From the NCBI RefSeq assembly GCF_027579695.1, contig NC_083574.1:57666559-57730558 (forward strand): DNA of 64,000 nt. Reading direction: 5' to 3'. Position 1 is the stretch's first letter. Every line of letters begins with the position of its first letter. This stretch comes from Neoarius graeffei. Taxonomy: Eukaryota > Chordata > Actinopteri > Siluriformes > Ariidae. The notes beneath the pieces were generated by a model, which saw nothing but the letters and a program-made list of their open reading frames with translations, made no database searches and was not told the DNA's origin. Position numbers and translations under genes: made by a program. This document shows positions 20,501 to 30,659 of the stretch, piece after piece.

Positions 20501-21702
20501 AGTTTCATTTATTACAGAAGACAGAAAGATGATCTGCAGCTTGATGCTTAAGAAAGCTTTATAGAAATCCGAATTCAGGTTCTGCGAACACATAAAATAT
20601 TACCATGTGTGGTCTTTGCACAAATGCATATGTGTCTACTTTGCTTCAAACTCTAAAGAGTGCCTGTTAATTTGTCAGCAGACACCAGTGACATTTGCAG
20701 ACAGATGAAAATTGATCTCTCAAGGGGAAACTCTCTCTCTCTCTGGTATTTACAATAAGTATAAAACATTAAGACGGCATTTCAGAATGCATCCACATAT
20801 CAAAATGATGAAAAGTTAATTAAAAAAAAAACTGTCCCAGTTTTGGCATCACAGCCCTGTGACAGCACTTGGATTATGCATTCAGAGTTCAGACATCTTA
20901 TTGTGATGAGAGCATGCACACACACACGTTAGAATCCTATACGCAGGAAAACTAGTTGGTGTTATTCTACTGGAAAATGATTTATTGCATTGCATTTGAT
21001 TTGTAATTAAAACAATTAATTATCCTGTCAATGTGTTGAACACACAATGTTATCAGTTAGAAACTAACATGCAAGTTTTGATTCAAAATCCTTTTTTTTT
21101 TTTTGTCTTGTAAGATTTATTTATAAGGCATATATCAATAAACAGTCAAATGAATTAGGCTTAACACACACACATGCGTTAAATAATTACAGCCACCATA
21201 CTTTTACCTAATAAATGGAAGTAGCAAACAATAACAAGGACATTCCCAGAAATTACCATTAAATTGCATTGTCTGTTAATTTTAATAGCAAAAACAAGCA
21301 CAATAAATCTCGGGGTAAGTGACAGGAGGTCAGGGCATGTCTGTTTCTGCTACAGACATGTGTATATATACACATTTATATACAATATACCTTATATCTG
21401 CTACAGACATGTATACAATATACCTTTCCTCACACAAAATAACACCCAAAAACCCCTTTTATCTTTTCCCCGACAAACTTTTCAAATAGACTACGTGCAA
21501 AACGCAACGGAACAGTTTCTTGCTTTTTTTTTTTTCTTCTCTCTGTTAAATCCCTCCCAGAGCATCCTTTCTCAGTTGAAAGTCTCTACAAACTCTTATT
21601 GCCCTTACCGTCGGCATCAAAATGTTTCCAGATCTCGAGGAATTGGGATGCCGTCAGTTCCGCCAAGTGAAGATAGGGAGGCTGTGCAGACTTATTTGCC
21701 AT
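8427..21702 (-). CDS. calb2: Calretinin (calbindin 2), complete 11-exon coding region
   Basis: Cytosolic EF-hand calcium buffer/sensor of neurons. Coding exons in order: 21609-21702, 20143-20219, 19132-19221, 18844-18924, 13088-13144, 10917-10994, 10355-10410, 10227-10266, 10079-10132, 8641-8700, 8427-8546. All have AG acceptors and GT donors with matching phases, giving 807 nt and 268 residues (mammalian calretinin is 271). The start [20 protein letters not shown] is diagnostic for calretinin rather than calbindin-D28k. EF loops fall at residues 29-40 ([12 protein letters not shown]), 76-87, 120-131, 164-175 and 208-219, all with Asp at 1, Gly at 6 and Glu at 12. The sixth is degenerate, as in the family. 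The linker before the C-terminal domain is about four residues shorter than in mammals and the C-terminus reads CREPIVL. Which fish paralogue (a or b) cannot be told. Introns hold a mariner, a hAT and a 95-bp palindrome. Confidence 0.95.
8641..8700 (-). CDS. calb2: calb2 coding exon 10 (EF hand 5)
   Basis: Twenty codons, [20 protein letters not shown], completing the fifth calcium loop (residues 208-219) and its exiting helix. Confidence 0.94.
8701..10078 (-). other. calb2 intron between exons 10 and 9
   Basis: About 1.4 kb of AT-rich sequence with no recognisable gene or full repeat. Confidence 0.7.
10079..10132 (-). CDS. calb2: calb2 coding exon 9
   Basis: Eighteen codons, [18 protein letters not shown]: entering helix and first two residues of the fifth EF loop. 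Confidence 0.93.
10227..10266 (-). CDS. calb2: calb2 coding exon 8 (40-nt small exon)
   Basis: Completes an Arg codon split with exon 7, then [13 protein letters not shown], a block highly conserved in calretinin and calbindin. The length of 40 nt keeps the frame with the 56-nt exon before it. Confidence 0.93.
10355..10410 (-). CDS. calb2: calb2 coding exon 7 (EF hand 4)
   Basis: Encodes [18 protein letters not shown] plus two bases of an Arg codon; holds the whole fourth loop, [12 protein letters not shown]. Confidence 0.94.
10917..10994 (-). CDS. calb2: calb2 coding exon 6
   Basis: Twenty-six codons ([20 protein letters not shown] then EYTQTI), the linker between EF hands 3 and 4. Confidence 0.94.
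11457..13054 (+). mobile_element. Tc1/mariner-like transposon inside calb2 intron
   Basis: Bounded by TA and inverted ends of about 70 bp (ACAACCCCGATTCCAAAAAA at the left; TTGGAATCAGGGTTGT at the right), each followed by TTGGGACAAAGTACAAATTG or its complement. Complete in length at about 1.6 kb and opposite in orientation to calb2. It carries a dead transposase. Confidence 0.9.
11764..12834 (+). pseudogene. Mariner-like transposase, interrupted
   Basis: Reads as a Tc1-type transposase: helix-turn-helix ([20 protein letters not shown]...[12 protein letters not shown]), then the first catalytic Asp in [15 protein letters not shown] at 12310-12312 interrupts shortly after this. The frame continues [10 protein letters not shown] and [16 protein letters not shown]. 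The second catalytic region reads [12 protein letters not shown], where family members have Asp after the first Gln/His, so this Asp seems lost. The Glu region is [11 protein letters not shown]. It ends TGDVSQW-like at 12834. Confidence 0.85.
13088..13144 (-). CDS. calb2: calb2 coding exon 5 (EF hand 3)
   Basis: Nineteen codons, [20 protein letters not shown] mariner-like transposon begins about 33 bp beyond the donor site (at 13054 on the plus strand). Confidence 0.94.
13469..13690 (+). repeat. Diverged relative of the tRNA-headed SINE
   Basis: Shares TTTTGCATGTTCTCCCGATG, TTTCCTCCAGG and GTGTGAATGTGTGTG with the SINE consensus seen elsewhere here, but is much more diverged and 5'-shortened. 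Probably an older family member in calb2 intron 4. Confidence 0.6.
14296..14498. repeat. Perfect 95-bp inverted repeat with 13-nt loop
   Basis: Arms 14296-14390 and 14404-14498 are exact reverse complements, separated by GTCCAACACAGAA. Each arm carries CTGAAGAAGGCGG...CGCCGAAAC, resembling the hammerhead-ribozyme-like ends of Penelope-like elements. It lies in calb2 intron 4. Confidence 0.9.
14500..15648. other. calb2 intron 4 sequence without recognised features
   Basis: Contains short open stretches (for example 14823-15116) with no recognisable domain. I see no gene here. Confidence 0.6.
15657..17266 (+). mobile_element. Non-autonomous hAT transposon, copy 1 (1610 bp)
   Basis: Ends CATGGGTGCCGCCAG (left) and CTGGCGGCGCCCCTG (right) are imperfect inverted repeats of the hAT CAGGG type. 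They are flanked by an exact 8-bp duplication GTGTCAGA (15649-15656, 17267-17274). Inside are traces of a spliced hAT/ZMYM-like transposase N-terminus: a basic stretch [20 protein letters not shown] before a GT at 16113, and [20 protein letters not shown] after an AG at 16830-16831. The catalytic region is absent, so it must have been moved in trans. Confidence 0.88.
17275..18843. other. calb2 intron 4, remainder
   Basis: AT-rich. A segment at about 18605-18700 (TGCAGGTTTTTGTTCTAACC) resembles dispersed fish repeats. Otherwise nothing recognised. Confidence 0.55.
18844..18924 (-). CDS. calb2: calb2 coding exon 4
   Basis: Twenty-seven codons, [20 protein letters not shown] then SSSEFMM; the EF2-EF3 linker. 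Confidence 0.93.
19132..19221 (-). CDS. calb2: calb2 coding exon 3 (EF hand 2)
   Basis: Thirty codons starting [20 protein letters not shown], with the loop [12 protein letters not shown] at residues 76-87. Confidence 0.94.
19222..20142. other. calb2 intron 2, nothing recognised
   Basis: About 0.9 kb without clear repeat or coding content. Confidence 0.6.
20143..20219 (-). CDS. calb2: calb2 coding exon 2 (EF hand 1, second part)
   Basis: Completes a split Gly codon, then [20 protein letters not shown] and KGAGV. The donor is a strong GTAAGT. Confidence 0.94.
20220..21608. other. calb2 intron 1, nothing recognised
   Basis: About 1.4 kb. Short AT/CA simple repeats near 21150 and 21360. A short duplicated CTGCTACAGACATGT at 21349 and 21399. 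No gene seen. Confidence 0.6.
21609..21702 (-). CDS. calb2: calb2 coding exon 1 (start codon)
   Basis: ATG at 21700-21702 (minus). Encodes [20 protein letters not shown] and [11 protein letters not shown], ending in phase 1. This start is chosen because it matches the usual calretinin N-terminus. Confidence 0.95.
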
Positions 21703-21830
21703 GTTTTTTTTTCTCCTGCTGCTATCAAGAAAGAAAAATCCCTGGCGAACTTCTACTTCGTCCAGCAGTGCCTGTCGTTGTTCCCCCTCCCCGCCTGCGC
21801 CGCAGCTTTTAAATGAGCGCTAAATGCTGC
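21703..21830 (-). promoter_or_regulatory. calb2: Likely calb2 core promoter and 5' UTR
   Basis: On the minus strand, a TATA-like ATTTAAAAGC lies about 110 bp before the ATG, followed by a GC-rich GGCGGGGAGGGGG box and a pyrimidine/purine-rich leader. Position and composition fit a core promoter. No transcription start can be read directly. Confidence 0.4.
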
Positions 21831-22039
21831 AGTGCCTCTGCGGGCGGCCGGGTGGCGCAGTGGCCCTCAGCACTGCTAACGCTAAAGCTCCTCCATCACT
21901 CAGAGCTGCATAATTACACCCTGAATACATTACCCTTGTGGAACATAGGGTGCTAGATGTTGATCGAGAAACGCATAAAATATTATGTCTGTACCAAATG
22001 ACATGAAGAAATTAATGAATGAATCAATCAATCATTTGA

Positions 22040-22317
22040 GAGATTCTTCACATTAAGAAAGCACAACTTTATTCATCACACACTTGTGAAATTTCCTCTC
22101 TGCATTTAACACACACATACCCAGAGCAGTGGGCAGCCATGCTAACAGCACCCAAAGCCTCGCTCAAGGGCACCTAAGCCCAAGGCTGTCCCATATTAAC
22201 CTAACCGTATGTCTTTGGACTCTACACAGAAAGCCCCCCCCGGGCCGCTGGGTTCGAACCCAGAACCTTCTTGCTGTGAGGAGACCGTGCTAACCACTAC
22301 ACCACCATGCCGCCCGG
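22040..22317 (-). repeat. SINE-like composite repeat (minus)
   Basis: Right part (22206-22317) matches the tRNA-headed SINE (minus-strand GGCGGCATGGTGGTGTAGTG and GGGTTCGAACCC). Left part contains the dispersed block CAGAGCAGTGGGCAGCCATG and CTCGCTCAAGGGCACC. Confidence 0.7.
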
Positions 22318-22429
22318 TCATTACTTCCCCTGAGCCATACTAACTACATTTCCTTTTCTTGTAGGCATTTTCCCTGTGTTCTAGATCTGATTATATCCAC
22401 ATATGTTTACTTATATTTATAATACATAG

Positions 22430-23032
22430 GGCCAAATTACTCAATTCTGATTGGTCAATCAAGGAGGGCTTTTTTTCCTTAACACGGGGCCGTATTTCTG
22501 AAATGCTATTGGCTTGGTTACAAAAATTAGCAAATTTTGTCAACAAAATGGCTGACTCAGCAATGCCACGTTTCGCTACATTTGACAAAGAAATGATAAA
22601 CCAATTGAAAGCTGCAAGCGAAAATGAAAATACCAAAAAAAAATACAAATTTTTGGCTTTCTGTGTTTAAGAAATGGGCCGTGGAAAGACAAATAAATGA
22701 CTCTCTAGTGGCATATGAATGCTGTGAGTTAGACAAGGTGCTATCACAGTTTTATGCAGAAGTGAGGAAAGAAAATGGGGAAAACTACGAATCAGACTCT
22801 CAAAGTAGTGCAGGCAGCATTGGATCGGCATCTGAGACAAGAGAAGTATCCGGGATCAATCCTGAAAGATGTTAAAATCCTGTCCAAAATCCTCGTGTTG
22901 TGTCGCCATGTCATGATGAAAGACGCTTTAGAAACTGATTCAAACGTGCAAGATAGTCTTGCGCCCTGATTGGTTCAGAAAACGTGAATGACAAATGTCG
23001 TGAACTTGAATAGCTTCCGAAGTATATATATA
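22430..23032 (+). pseudogene. Crypton-like recombinase-derived fragment
   Basis: From ATG at 22548 the sequence reads MADSAMPRFATFDKEMINQL, breaks at a TAA, and continues in another frame as FKKWAVERQIND...ELDKVLSQFYAEVRKENGEN. In a third frame it reads LKVVQAALDRHLRQEKYPGS. This order matches the N-terminal domain of DUF3504/KIAA1958-like proteins derived from Crypton tyrosine recombinases. The catalytic part is missing. Flanks read GATTGGTCA/TGATTGGTTCAG. Interrupted downstream by a LINE insertion. Confidence 0.7.
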
Positions 23033-23040
23033 AAGGATCA

Positions 23041-23520
23041 ATTACACCCTGCTACACCCATGGTGTAAGAAGGAGAGGTACCGCAGGTCATTCATATCTA
23101 CTGCTGTCAGACTGTATAACACCCACAACTTGTAACGTAGCACCGATAACCTGTTTGTCGTTTAATTTGCACTACTTCAGCACTACTACCTCTGCCATCT
23201 CTCATTGATGCAATTATGTGCAATAATATAGGCCCTAAACTATTTTTATGCATACTTATATTTATATTATTATTTATGTATATATGTGCGTATATATACA
23301 GAGTCCACCTGTAATGTGCAATTTTTCCGAGCCTCTCAATAAGGCAATTTTTCTATACTTTTTCACGGTAGATAATGCAAATAGCCCTCTGTATTTAATC
23401 CTTCGTTTGTCTAATTTTTATTTCAGTTTTATTTGTTATCTGTTTGACATTTTCTTGCTACTGTAACACGTGAATTTCCCCGATGTGGGATGAATAAAGT
23501 GAATCTAATCTAATCTAATT
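23041..23520 (+). mobile_element. 5'-truncated LINE 3' end with target duplication
   Basis: Flanked by an AAGGATCA duplication (23033-23040 and 23521-23528). Begins within the last codons of a LINE ORF2 (ERYRRSFISTAVRLYNTHNL, stop) and continues through a 3' UTR to GATGAATAAAGTGAATCTAA and short TCTAA repeats. The clade was not determined. Confidence 0.8.
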
Positions 23521-23533
23521 AAGGATCAGTTGG

Positions 23534-23618
<85 letters not shown>

Positions 23619-23620
23619 AG
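23534..23620. repeat. (TATC)n microsatellite
   Basis: About 22 uninterrupted tetranucleotide units, directly beyond the LINE insertion. Confidence 0.97.
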
Positions 23621-23828
23621 TTTTGAAATTGCCCTCATTGCTTCTCGACTCGGGAAGTTTTCAAAACTTCAAAATCATGAGTGAAATTAATCCTTAATTT
23701 TACTCGGCCCCATATGATTACCTATAAAAATCACACCCCCAGACAGAGACACAGGGCCTTATGGATGGGAAAGGAAATTCTCCTGGTCCAATGTTGACTA
23801 TTTTTATTTAGCTAATTGCTATTGCACT

Positions 23829-24105
23829 GAGAGTTGGCCTAGTGGTTAGCGTGTCCGCCTCTCGATCGTGGTCGGGTCATACCAAAGACCATCAGAAAAA
23901 TGGTACCTACTGCCATCTGGCAAGGCATGCTGCAATACAGATGCGAGTGGGGAGTCAAACTCTCGTGGTTACCAGAGGACTAGCCCCACACTGTAACCCT
24001 AGCTATGTAATAGGCGAGAGGCTGAGGGCTACGGAAATGGAGATCGGCGCCACCCTATGCTCCACATGGCATGGGAGGGAATTTGAATTGGTATTGGATG
24101 TGGCT
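23829..24105 (+). repeat. Second SINE family, full head (plus)
   Basis: Begins GAGTTGGCCTAGTGGTTAGC, an A-box-like tRNA head, with a degenerate B box (GGTCGGGTCATACC). The body CTGCCATCTGGCAAGGCATG...GAGTCAAACTCTC is shared with 55430-55697 on the minus strand. Confidence 0.75.
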
Positions 24106-24203
24106 CTGTGAAGAAATCCTACAATTTATGAGTAACGTGAAGGTTATCATGCATTCCTATAGTTTACTTTGCTTAAGTAGGAATTTGTGGAGCAATGATT
24201 TGA

Positions 24204-24206
<3 letters not shown>

Positions 24207-24273
<67 letters not shown>
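24207..24273. repeat. (GT)n(GA)n compound microsatellite
   Basis: About 21 GT units followed by about 12 GA units. Both strands are open by chance only. Confidence 0.97.
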
Positions 24274-24594
24274 CAGGCTATATGGCCAAAAGTTTGTGGA
24301 CACCTGATCGTCACAGCCATATGTGAGCCTTGCCCAAAATGTTGCCACAAAGTTGGAAGCACATAATACAGAATTTTCTAAAAATGTCCTTGTGTGCTGT
24401 GGAATTAAGATTTCTGACCCCCTTTGGGATGAATGAGTACAAATCTCCATAGCTACATTCTGAAATTGAGCAAGCCTTCCCAGAAGAGTAGTGGTTATTA
24501 TAAAAGTAAATGACGACTAAATATGAAATCGGATTTTCAACAAGCACATATGGCTGTGATGGTAAGGTGTCCACAAACTTTAGACCATACAGTG
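24274..24594. mobile_element. MITE with inverted ends of about 45 bp
   Basis: Left CCAAAAGTTTGTGGACACCT and right AGGTGTCCACAAACTTTAG are inverted, extending to ACAGCCATATGTG/CACATATGGCTGT. No coding capacity at 320 bp. Terminal sequence resembles Tc1-type ends. It lies immediately next to the microsatellite. Confidence 0.82.
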
Positions 24595-24599
24595 TACAT

Positions 24600-25849
24600 A
24601 CTTGAGTAGATGAGTATTTTGAATATCATATGAGTATCTTATGAGGTGTTTACCATTTTGATAAGACAAGCATCAGTCCCTGTGGAGCCTGCAGCATTAG
24701 GGACTAATTATCCCATTGCACTCATGCATGTAGAGTACAGCACCTTCCCTGGAACACAGCCTTGGTGGCAGGGAGCATATCATGGGAGAAGTAACCCAAA
24801 GCTCTTCTACCACAGGGACTCTGACAACTTGGTAGTAATTACAGAGAGCTTGCTGCTGAAAGAGGGCTAAGAAATGACACATGTGTAACTTCAGAAGTTT
24901 GAAGGCCAATTACAAGCTTTTCCCTGAACTGACTCAAGGAAGGCCAGATTAATTACACATTTCACAAGGATTGCCTGGGGAGGATCTGTTGCTTGACTTG
25001 AATCTGGGTTCTAAACCTTTTTTTAGGGTAAATAAGAGGTGGGTTTATTTTATTTATTTATTTTTTATTTATTTAGTAAATCAGGTAAGTATACGGTTTT
25101 ACACATGTAAAATAATTTTATCATCCAGAGAACCTATAACATAAAAGGAGACAGATAGTAGTTGACCTGCATAAATTAGGCAAAGGTCAAAATGCCAGAA
25201 AGCACAAACAACATTATAAAAGTTATTTAAATTTCAAAAAGTTTGCAAAGAATTGAACCTATGAGTGCATTGCCTTCTTGCACAGAGAACAACAATGAGG
25301 GAAGCAAAGCAGAACCCAACATTTGAGCAGTTTATTCTTCTAGTTTTAAGATTAAAAATTTTAAATTAAACTATGAGATGCTGCTTTCAAAATCATAAGG
25401 TGTTTTGAAGGGTTGCATGAAATAAACACTTTCTGAGAACAACCCACAAAATGCAGCACATTAACTTTGGCAAAATTTATTGGAAGTGCACCTTGCATGT
25501 GTTATTCACTGCATATTCTGTAGATGTATTTTTTCTGATTACAATTGCAGTAACTCTGGAATTGATTTGGGCCTACTAGAATATACACAGTTGGTTAGGT
25601 TTTGTTCTACCATGGTAGATTATATTTTTTTAGAAGGCAGACATCCACTCAAAATAGTTATATATATGTAATACTGTGTACTAATTAAAGGAGGCAGGTT
25701 TCTTAGTCTTTCCTATCAGTCATATGCAGTCCTAGAGTAACATCTGACCTCCTAAATTTACATAGTAAAATTACCTCCAAGGGAAATTCAAGAATCCTTG
25801 GGTTGACTGGAAGTGAAGAGAGCTTAAAAGTTCACTTATGTCCTAGGTG
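24600..25849. other. Intergenic, nothing recognised
   Basis: AT-rich sequence with no domain-bearing frame and no clear repeat ends. Confidence 0.6.
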
Positions 25850-25851
25850 TA

Positions 25852-27459
25852 TAGTGGTGCTTGAAAGTTTGTTAACACTTTAGAATTTTCTATATTTCTG
25901 CATAAATATGACCTAAAACATCATCAGATTTTCACACAAGTCCTAAAAGTAGATAAAGAGAACCCAGTTAAACAAATGAGACAAATATTATACTTGGTCA
26001 TTTATTTATTGAGGAAAATGATCCAATATTACATATCTGTGAGTGGCAAAAGTATGTGAACCTCTAGGATTAGCAGCTAATTTGAAGGTGAAATTAGAGT
26101 CAGGTGTTTTCAATCAATGGAATGACAATCAGGTGTAAGTGGGTGCCCTGTTTTATTTAAAGAACAGGGATCTATCAAAGTCTGATCTTCATAACACATG
26201 TTTGTGGAAGTGTATCATGGCACGGAAAAAGGAGATTTCTGAGGACCTCAGAAAAAGCGCTACTGATGTCCATCAGGCTGGAAAAGGTTACAAAACCATC
26301 TGTAAAGAGTTTGGACTCCATCAATCCACAGTCAGACAGATTGTGTACAAATGGAAGAAATTCAAGATCACTGTTACCCTCCCCAGGAGTGGTCGACCAA
26401 CAAAGATCACTCCAAGAGTAAGGTGTGTAATAGTCATCGAGGTCACAAAGAACCCCAGGGTAACTTCTAAGCAACTGAAGGCCTCTCTCACATTGGCTAA
26501 TGTTAATGTCCATGAGTCCACCATCAGGAGAACACTGAACAACAATGGTGTGCATGGCAGGGTTGCAAGGAAAAAGCCACTGCTCTCCAAAAAGAACATT
26601 GCTGCTCGTCTGCAGTTTGCTAAAGATCACATGGACAAACCAGAAGGCTACTGGAAAAATGTTTTGTGGATGGATGAGACCAAAATAGAACTTTTTGGTT
26701 TAAATGAGAAGTGTTATGTTTAGAGAAAGGAAAACACCACATTCCAGCATAAGAACCTTATCCCATCTGTGAAACATGTTCGTGGTAGTATCATGGCTTG
26801 GGCCTGTTTTGCTCCATCTGGGCCAGGACGGCTTGCCATCATTGATGGAACAATGAATTCTGAATTATACCAGTGAATTCTAAAGGAAAATGTCAGGACA
26901 TCTGTCCATGAACTGAATCTCAAGAGAAGGTGGGTCGTGCAGCAAGACAACAACCTGAAGCACACAAGTCGTTCTACCAAAGAATGGTTACAGAAGAATA
27001 AAGTTAATGTTTTGGAATGGCCAAGTCAAAGTCCTGACCTTAATCCAATCGAAATGTTGTGGAAGGATCTGAAGCGAGCAGTTCATGTGAGGAAACCCAC
27101 CAACATCCCAGAGCTGAAGCTGTTCTGTATGGAGGAATGGGCTAAAATTCCTCCCAGCCGGTGTGCAGAACTGATCAACAGTTACCGGAAATGTTTAGTT
27201 GCAGTTATTGCTGCACAAGGGGGTCACACCAGATACTGAAAGCAAAGGTTCACATACTTTTGCCACTCACAGATATGTAATATTGGATCATTTTCCTCAA
27301 TAAATAAATGATAAAGTATAATATTTTTGTCTCATTTGCTTAACTGGGTTCTCTTTATCTACTTTTAGGACTTGTGTGAATATTTGATGATGTTTTCGGT
27401 CATATTTATGCAGAAATATAGAAAATTCTAAAGGGTTCACAAACTTTCAAGCACCACTA
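25852..27459 (+). mobile_element. Tc1-like transposon, copy A (1608 bp, dead)
   Basis: Flanked by TA; ends TAGTGGTGCTTGAAAGTTTG and its complement. The transposase is on the plus strand from ATG 26217 ([14 protein letters not shown]), with helix-turn-helix, PRSGRPTK GRPR-type box and the first Asp in [13 protein letters not shown] at about 26721 replaces a Trp codon. A second stop (TGA, about 26875) follows. The second Asp region is altered (QQDNNLKHTS) and the Glu in NPIEMLW is kept. Belongs with copies at 40.7, 47.9, 50.9 and 61.7 kb. Confidence 0.92.
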
Positions 27460-27733
27460 TAGGCTTTCCATATTTCCACCTTCTCCTGTTACACTGGCTT
27501 ACATAATTAATCATGAAATAATAACCATCTTAATTTCTTTGATATTGTACAATTTTGGTCTACCAACTGTGACAGTGTAGATATGGAAAGTAACAGAAAT
27601 GCTAAGCAATGGGCACTGGACCCTTTTGCAGATTAACTTTCCTTATTCTGGATTGACTGCTTGTGTGAGAGCTGAATTAGGCCACCCTATCAACAGGATA
27701 TTATTGATAAGGTTGACATCAATTATGCCAAAG

Positions 27734-28666
27734 CAGTGGCGTGCACAGATAGACACGAGGTGGTGCTCAAGCACCTGCCCCTCTGCCCTCTGTCCAAAAA
27801 AGTGCCCTTTTGAATTTTTTTTTTTACAGTTTACTGAGGCCAATGTCGACATGATCTTTTAGAAAAGCCGCGGCATTAAAAGCGTGTGTGAAAATAATGT
27901 CCCGATGTGTGCCCCCTCCGCACACACACCGGACCTCTGTCTCTCTTGCTCTGTCACGTGAACAAGCGTGCAGTGCATTCAATGTGAGGTTGCAGCAGCA
28001 TAGCGTCCTGGAAGCCACGGCCTTGTCGTAGCGCAAACAACACATCGGGCAGTCAGTCAGCTCTTCCCCTGCCCCACCAGCCAGGTAACACATGAATCGA
28101 GTGAAAATGTATTGTTTGCCCTCTAAGCCCAAGCTGTAATTATTTTGTCGTAAAGTAGCCCGTCGCATACAGAAACAACTGCACATGGCAGCCTTTGCCA
28201 CCTTATTTGCTCCCTTTCCATATGGAGAAACAAACTGAACAACATTTTAAATGTAGCCTAAACCATTGAGGCAACTCCACTCTCCATCAATTCCGACCTG
28301 TTTTTATAACATGATTAAGAATATCACGTTATGCTAGTATGCATGCCGTTATGCAAATAAAGGAGAGCTCCGTTGAGCCCATTGAGTGTGTATATTTCGT
28401 TACAAATTTTAAGATGATCTCACGGAAATCTGTGAATAAACACAGTCTTGAGACTCAAGTCAGTGACGGGAAGATCAGACTTTCAGACTTTTTCAGACTT
28501 TTTAAAGATGGAACTACAGAAAAATACCCAAAACTTTGATATGATTATGAACACAAGAGGAGGGTTAAATCTCAGACTTTTATAATAAGGTGTTCCACAT
28601 GCGCAAAAAAGTGCCCTTTTTTCCCTCCAGAGCACTTGCCCCCCAAAATGTCTGTGCACGCCACTG
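27734..28666. mobile_element. Non-autonomous hAT element (933 bp)
   Basis: Inverted ends CAGTGGCGTGCACAGA / TCTGTGCACGCCACTG with an exact 8-bp target duplication TGCCAAAG (27726-27733, 28667-28674). Subterminal AAAAAAGTGCCCTTTT appears at both ends. No transposase frame recognised. Confidence 0.9.
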
Positions 28667-28976
28667 TGCCAAAGTATTGTGGTTCAAAATCATCTTGCTG
28701 ACTAAAGTCATGAGTGCATATTCAGTAGTCATTTGATTTCCAAGAGCCTCATACATTTCAGGAATCTCATCTCTTTCTTCCAAATGTCACATGGTTAATA
28801 GTCTCGACCAGTAAACCTGGTGCCTAAATCTTCTATGTAGATCTATTATTGAATGGGTGTGCAGGAGTGATTGTGATGAAAATTCTCATGCCTTCAATAA
28901 TTTCATTGCTACATCAGTACCCTCAATAACAGAGTTCACTATTTCAATCTGGTGGGTAGAAGTTTGTGCAAGAATA

Positions 28977-29191
28977 CAGTGTCTTGCAAAAGTATTAATT
29001 CCCCTTGCTGTTTGTCCTCTTTTGTTGCATTAAAAGCTGGAATTAAAATGGATTTTTGGGGGGTTGGCACCATTAGATTTACACAACATGTCTACCACTT
29101 TAGAGCTGCACATTTTTTAAAATTGTGTTACAAACAATAATTAAGATGACAAAAAACAAACAGAAATCTGGAGTGTGCATAGGTATTCAAC

Positions 29192-29222
<31 letters not shown>

Positions 29223-30657
29223 AAAGTCATTACATTGTAGAGCCACCTTTTGCTGCAATTACAGCTGCAAGTCTCTTGGGGTATGTCTCTTATTGCTTAG
29301 CACATCTAACCACTGGTATTTTTGCCCATACCTCAAGGCAAAACTACTCCAACTCCTTCAAGTTAGATGGGTTGCATTGGTGTACAGCAATCTTCAAATT
29401 ATGCCACAGATTCTCAGTTGGATTGAGGCCTGGGCTTTCACTAGGCCACTTTTTGGCCAAGACATTTAAACTTTTCCCTTTAAACCATTCCAGTGTAGCT
29501 TTAGCAGTATGTTTAGGATCATTGTCCTGCTGGAACGTGAACTTTCATCCCAGTCTCAAACCTCTGGCCGATTCAAACAAGTTTTCCTCCAGAATTGCCC
29601 TGTATTTAGTGCCATCCATCTTTTCTTCAATCCTGACCAACTTTTCTGCCCCTTCAGATGAAAAACATCCCCCCAGCACGATGCTGCCACCATGATGCTT
29701 CACTGTCGGAATGGTGTTCTCAGGGTGATGGGAAGTGTTGGGTTTGCACTACACATGGTGTTTCCCATGATGGCCAAAAAGTTCAATTTTAGTCTCATCT
29801 GACCAGAGAATCTTTTTCTGTGTGTTTGGGGAGTCTGCCACATGCTGTTGGGCAAACTCCAAACATGTCTTCTTATTTTTTTTTTCTTTAAGCACTGGCT
29901 TTTTTCTGGCCACTATTCCGAAAAGCCCTGCTCTGTGGAGTGTACAGCTTAAAGTGGACAGATATTCCCATCTCCCCTGTGGATCTTTGCAGCTCCTTCA
30001 GTGTTCTCTTTGGGGTCTTTGTTGCATCTCTGATTAATGCCCTCCTTGCCCAGTCTGTGAGTTTTGGTGTGTGGCCTTCTCTTTTCAGGTTTGTAGTGGT
30101 GCCATATTATTTCCATTTTGCTGTAATGGATTTAATGGTGCTCCATGGGATATTCAAAGTTTGGGATATTTTTTTTTATCACCCAACCCTGATCTATACT
30201 TCTCCACAACTTTGTCTCTGACCTGTTTGGAGTGCTGCTTGGTTTTCATGTTGCTTGCTGAGTCGTGTTGTAGAATCTGGGTCCTTCCAGAACAAATTGA
30301 TTTATACAGACATCATGTGACACATCATGTGACACTTTGATTGCACACAGATGGATCTTAATGAACTAATTATGTGACTTATGAAGTTAATTGGTTGGAC
30401 CAGCTCTTATTTAGGGGTTTCATACGAAAGGGGGTGAATATCTATGCACGCCCCAGATTTCTGTTTTTTTTTAATCTTATTGTTTGTTTCACAAAAAAAA
30501 CCCCAAACAAACAATTTGCACATTTAAAGTGGTAGGCATGTTGTGTAAATCAAATGGTGCTCCCCCCCCAAAAAAAAAAAATCATTTTAATTTGAGCTTC
30601 TAATGCAACAAAACAGGGCAAAGACCAAGGAGGCTGCATACTTTTGCAAGACACTCA
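28977..30657 (-). mobile_element. Tc1-like transposon, second family, decayed
   Basis: Left end CAGTGTCTTGCAAAAGTATT after a TA; right end complementary but mutated (GCAAGACACTCAATG). Minus-strand transposase traces: MKTKQHSKQVRDKVVEKYRS near 30250 and VKHHGGSIVLGGCFSSEGAE near 29690. Many frame breaks and a poly-C/poly-A run at 29189-29226. Same family as 6914-7240. Confidence 0.85.
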
Positions 30658-30659
30658 AT

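Noticed and set aside
21264-21812. 182-codon plus-strand frame opposite calb2 exon 1
   Set aside because: Low-complexity start and antisense to the calb2 first exon and promoter; no conserved features.
23534-23620. Regular repeat considered as a CRISPR-like array
   Set aside because: Plain tetranucleotide microsatellite with no spacers, in a vertebrate genome.
24147-24450. Open frames rich in His-Thr and Ser-Leu repeats
   Set aside because: Translations of the GT/GA microsatellite.
26175-26630. Long minus-strand frame opposite Tc1 copy A (and equal frames at 41195, 48178, 51239, 62673)
   Set aside because: Antisense shadows of the transposase, recurring in every copy; no independent domain.
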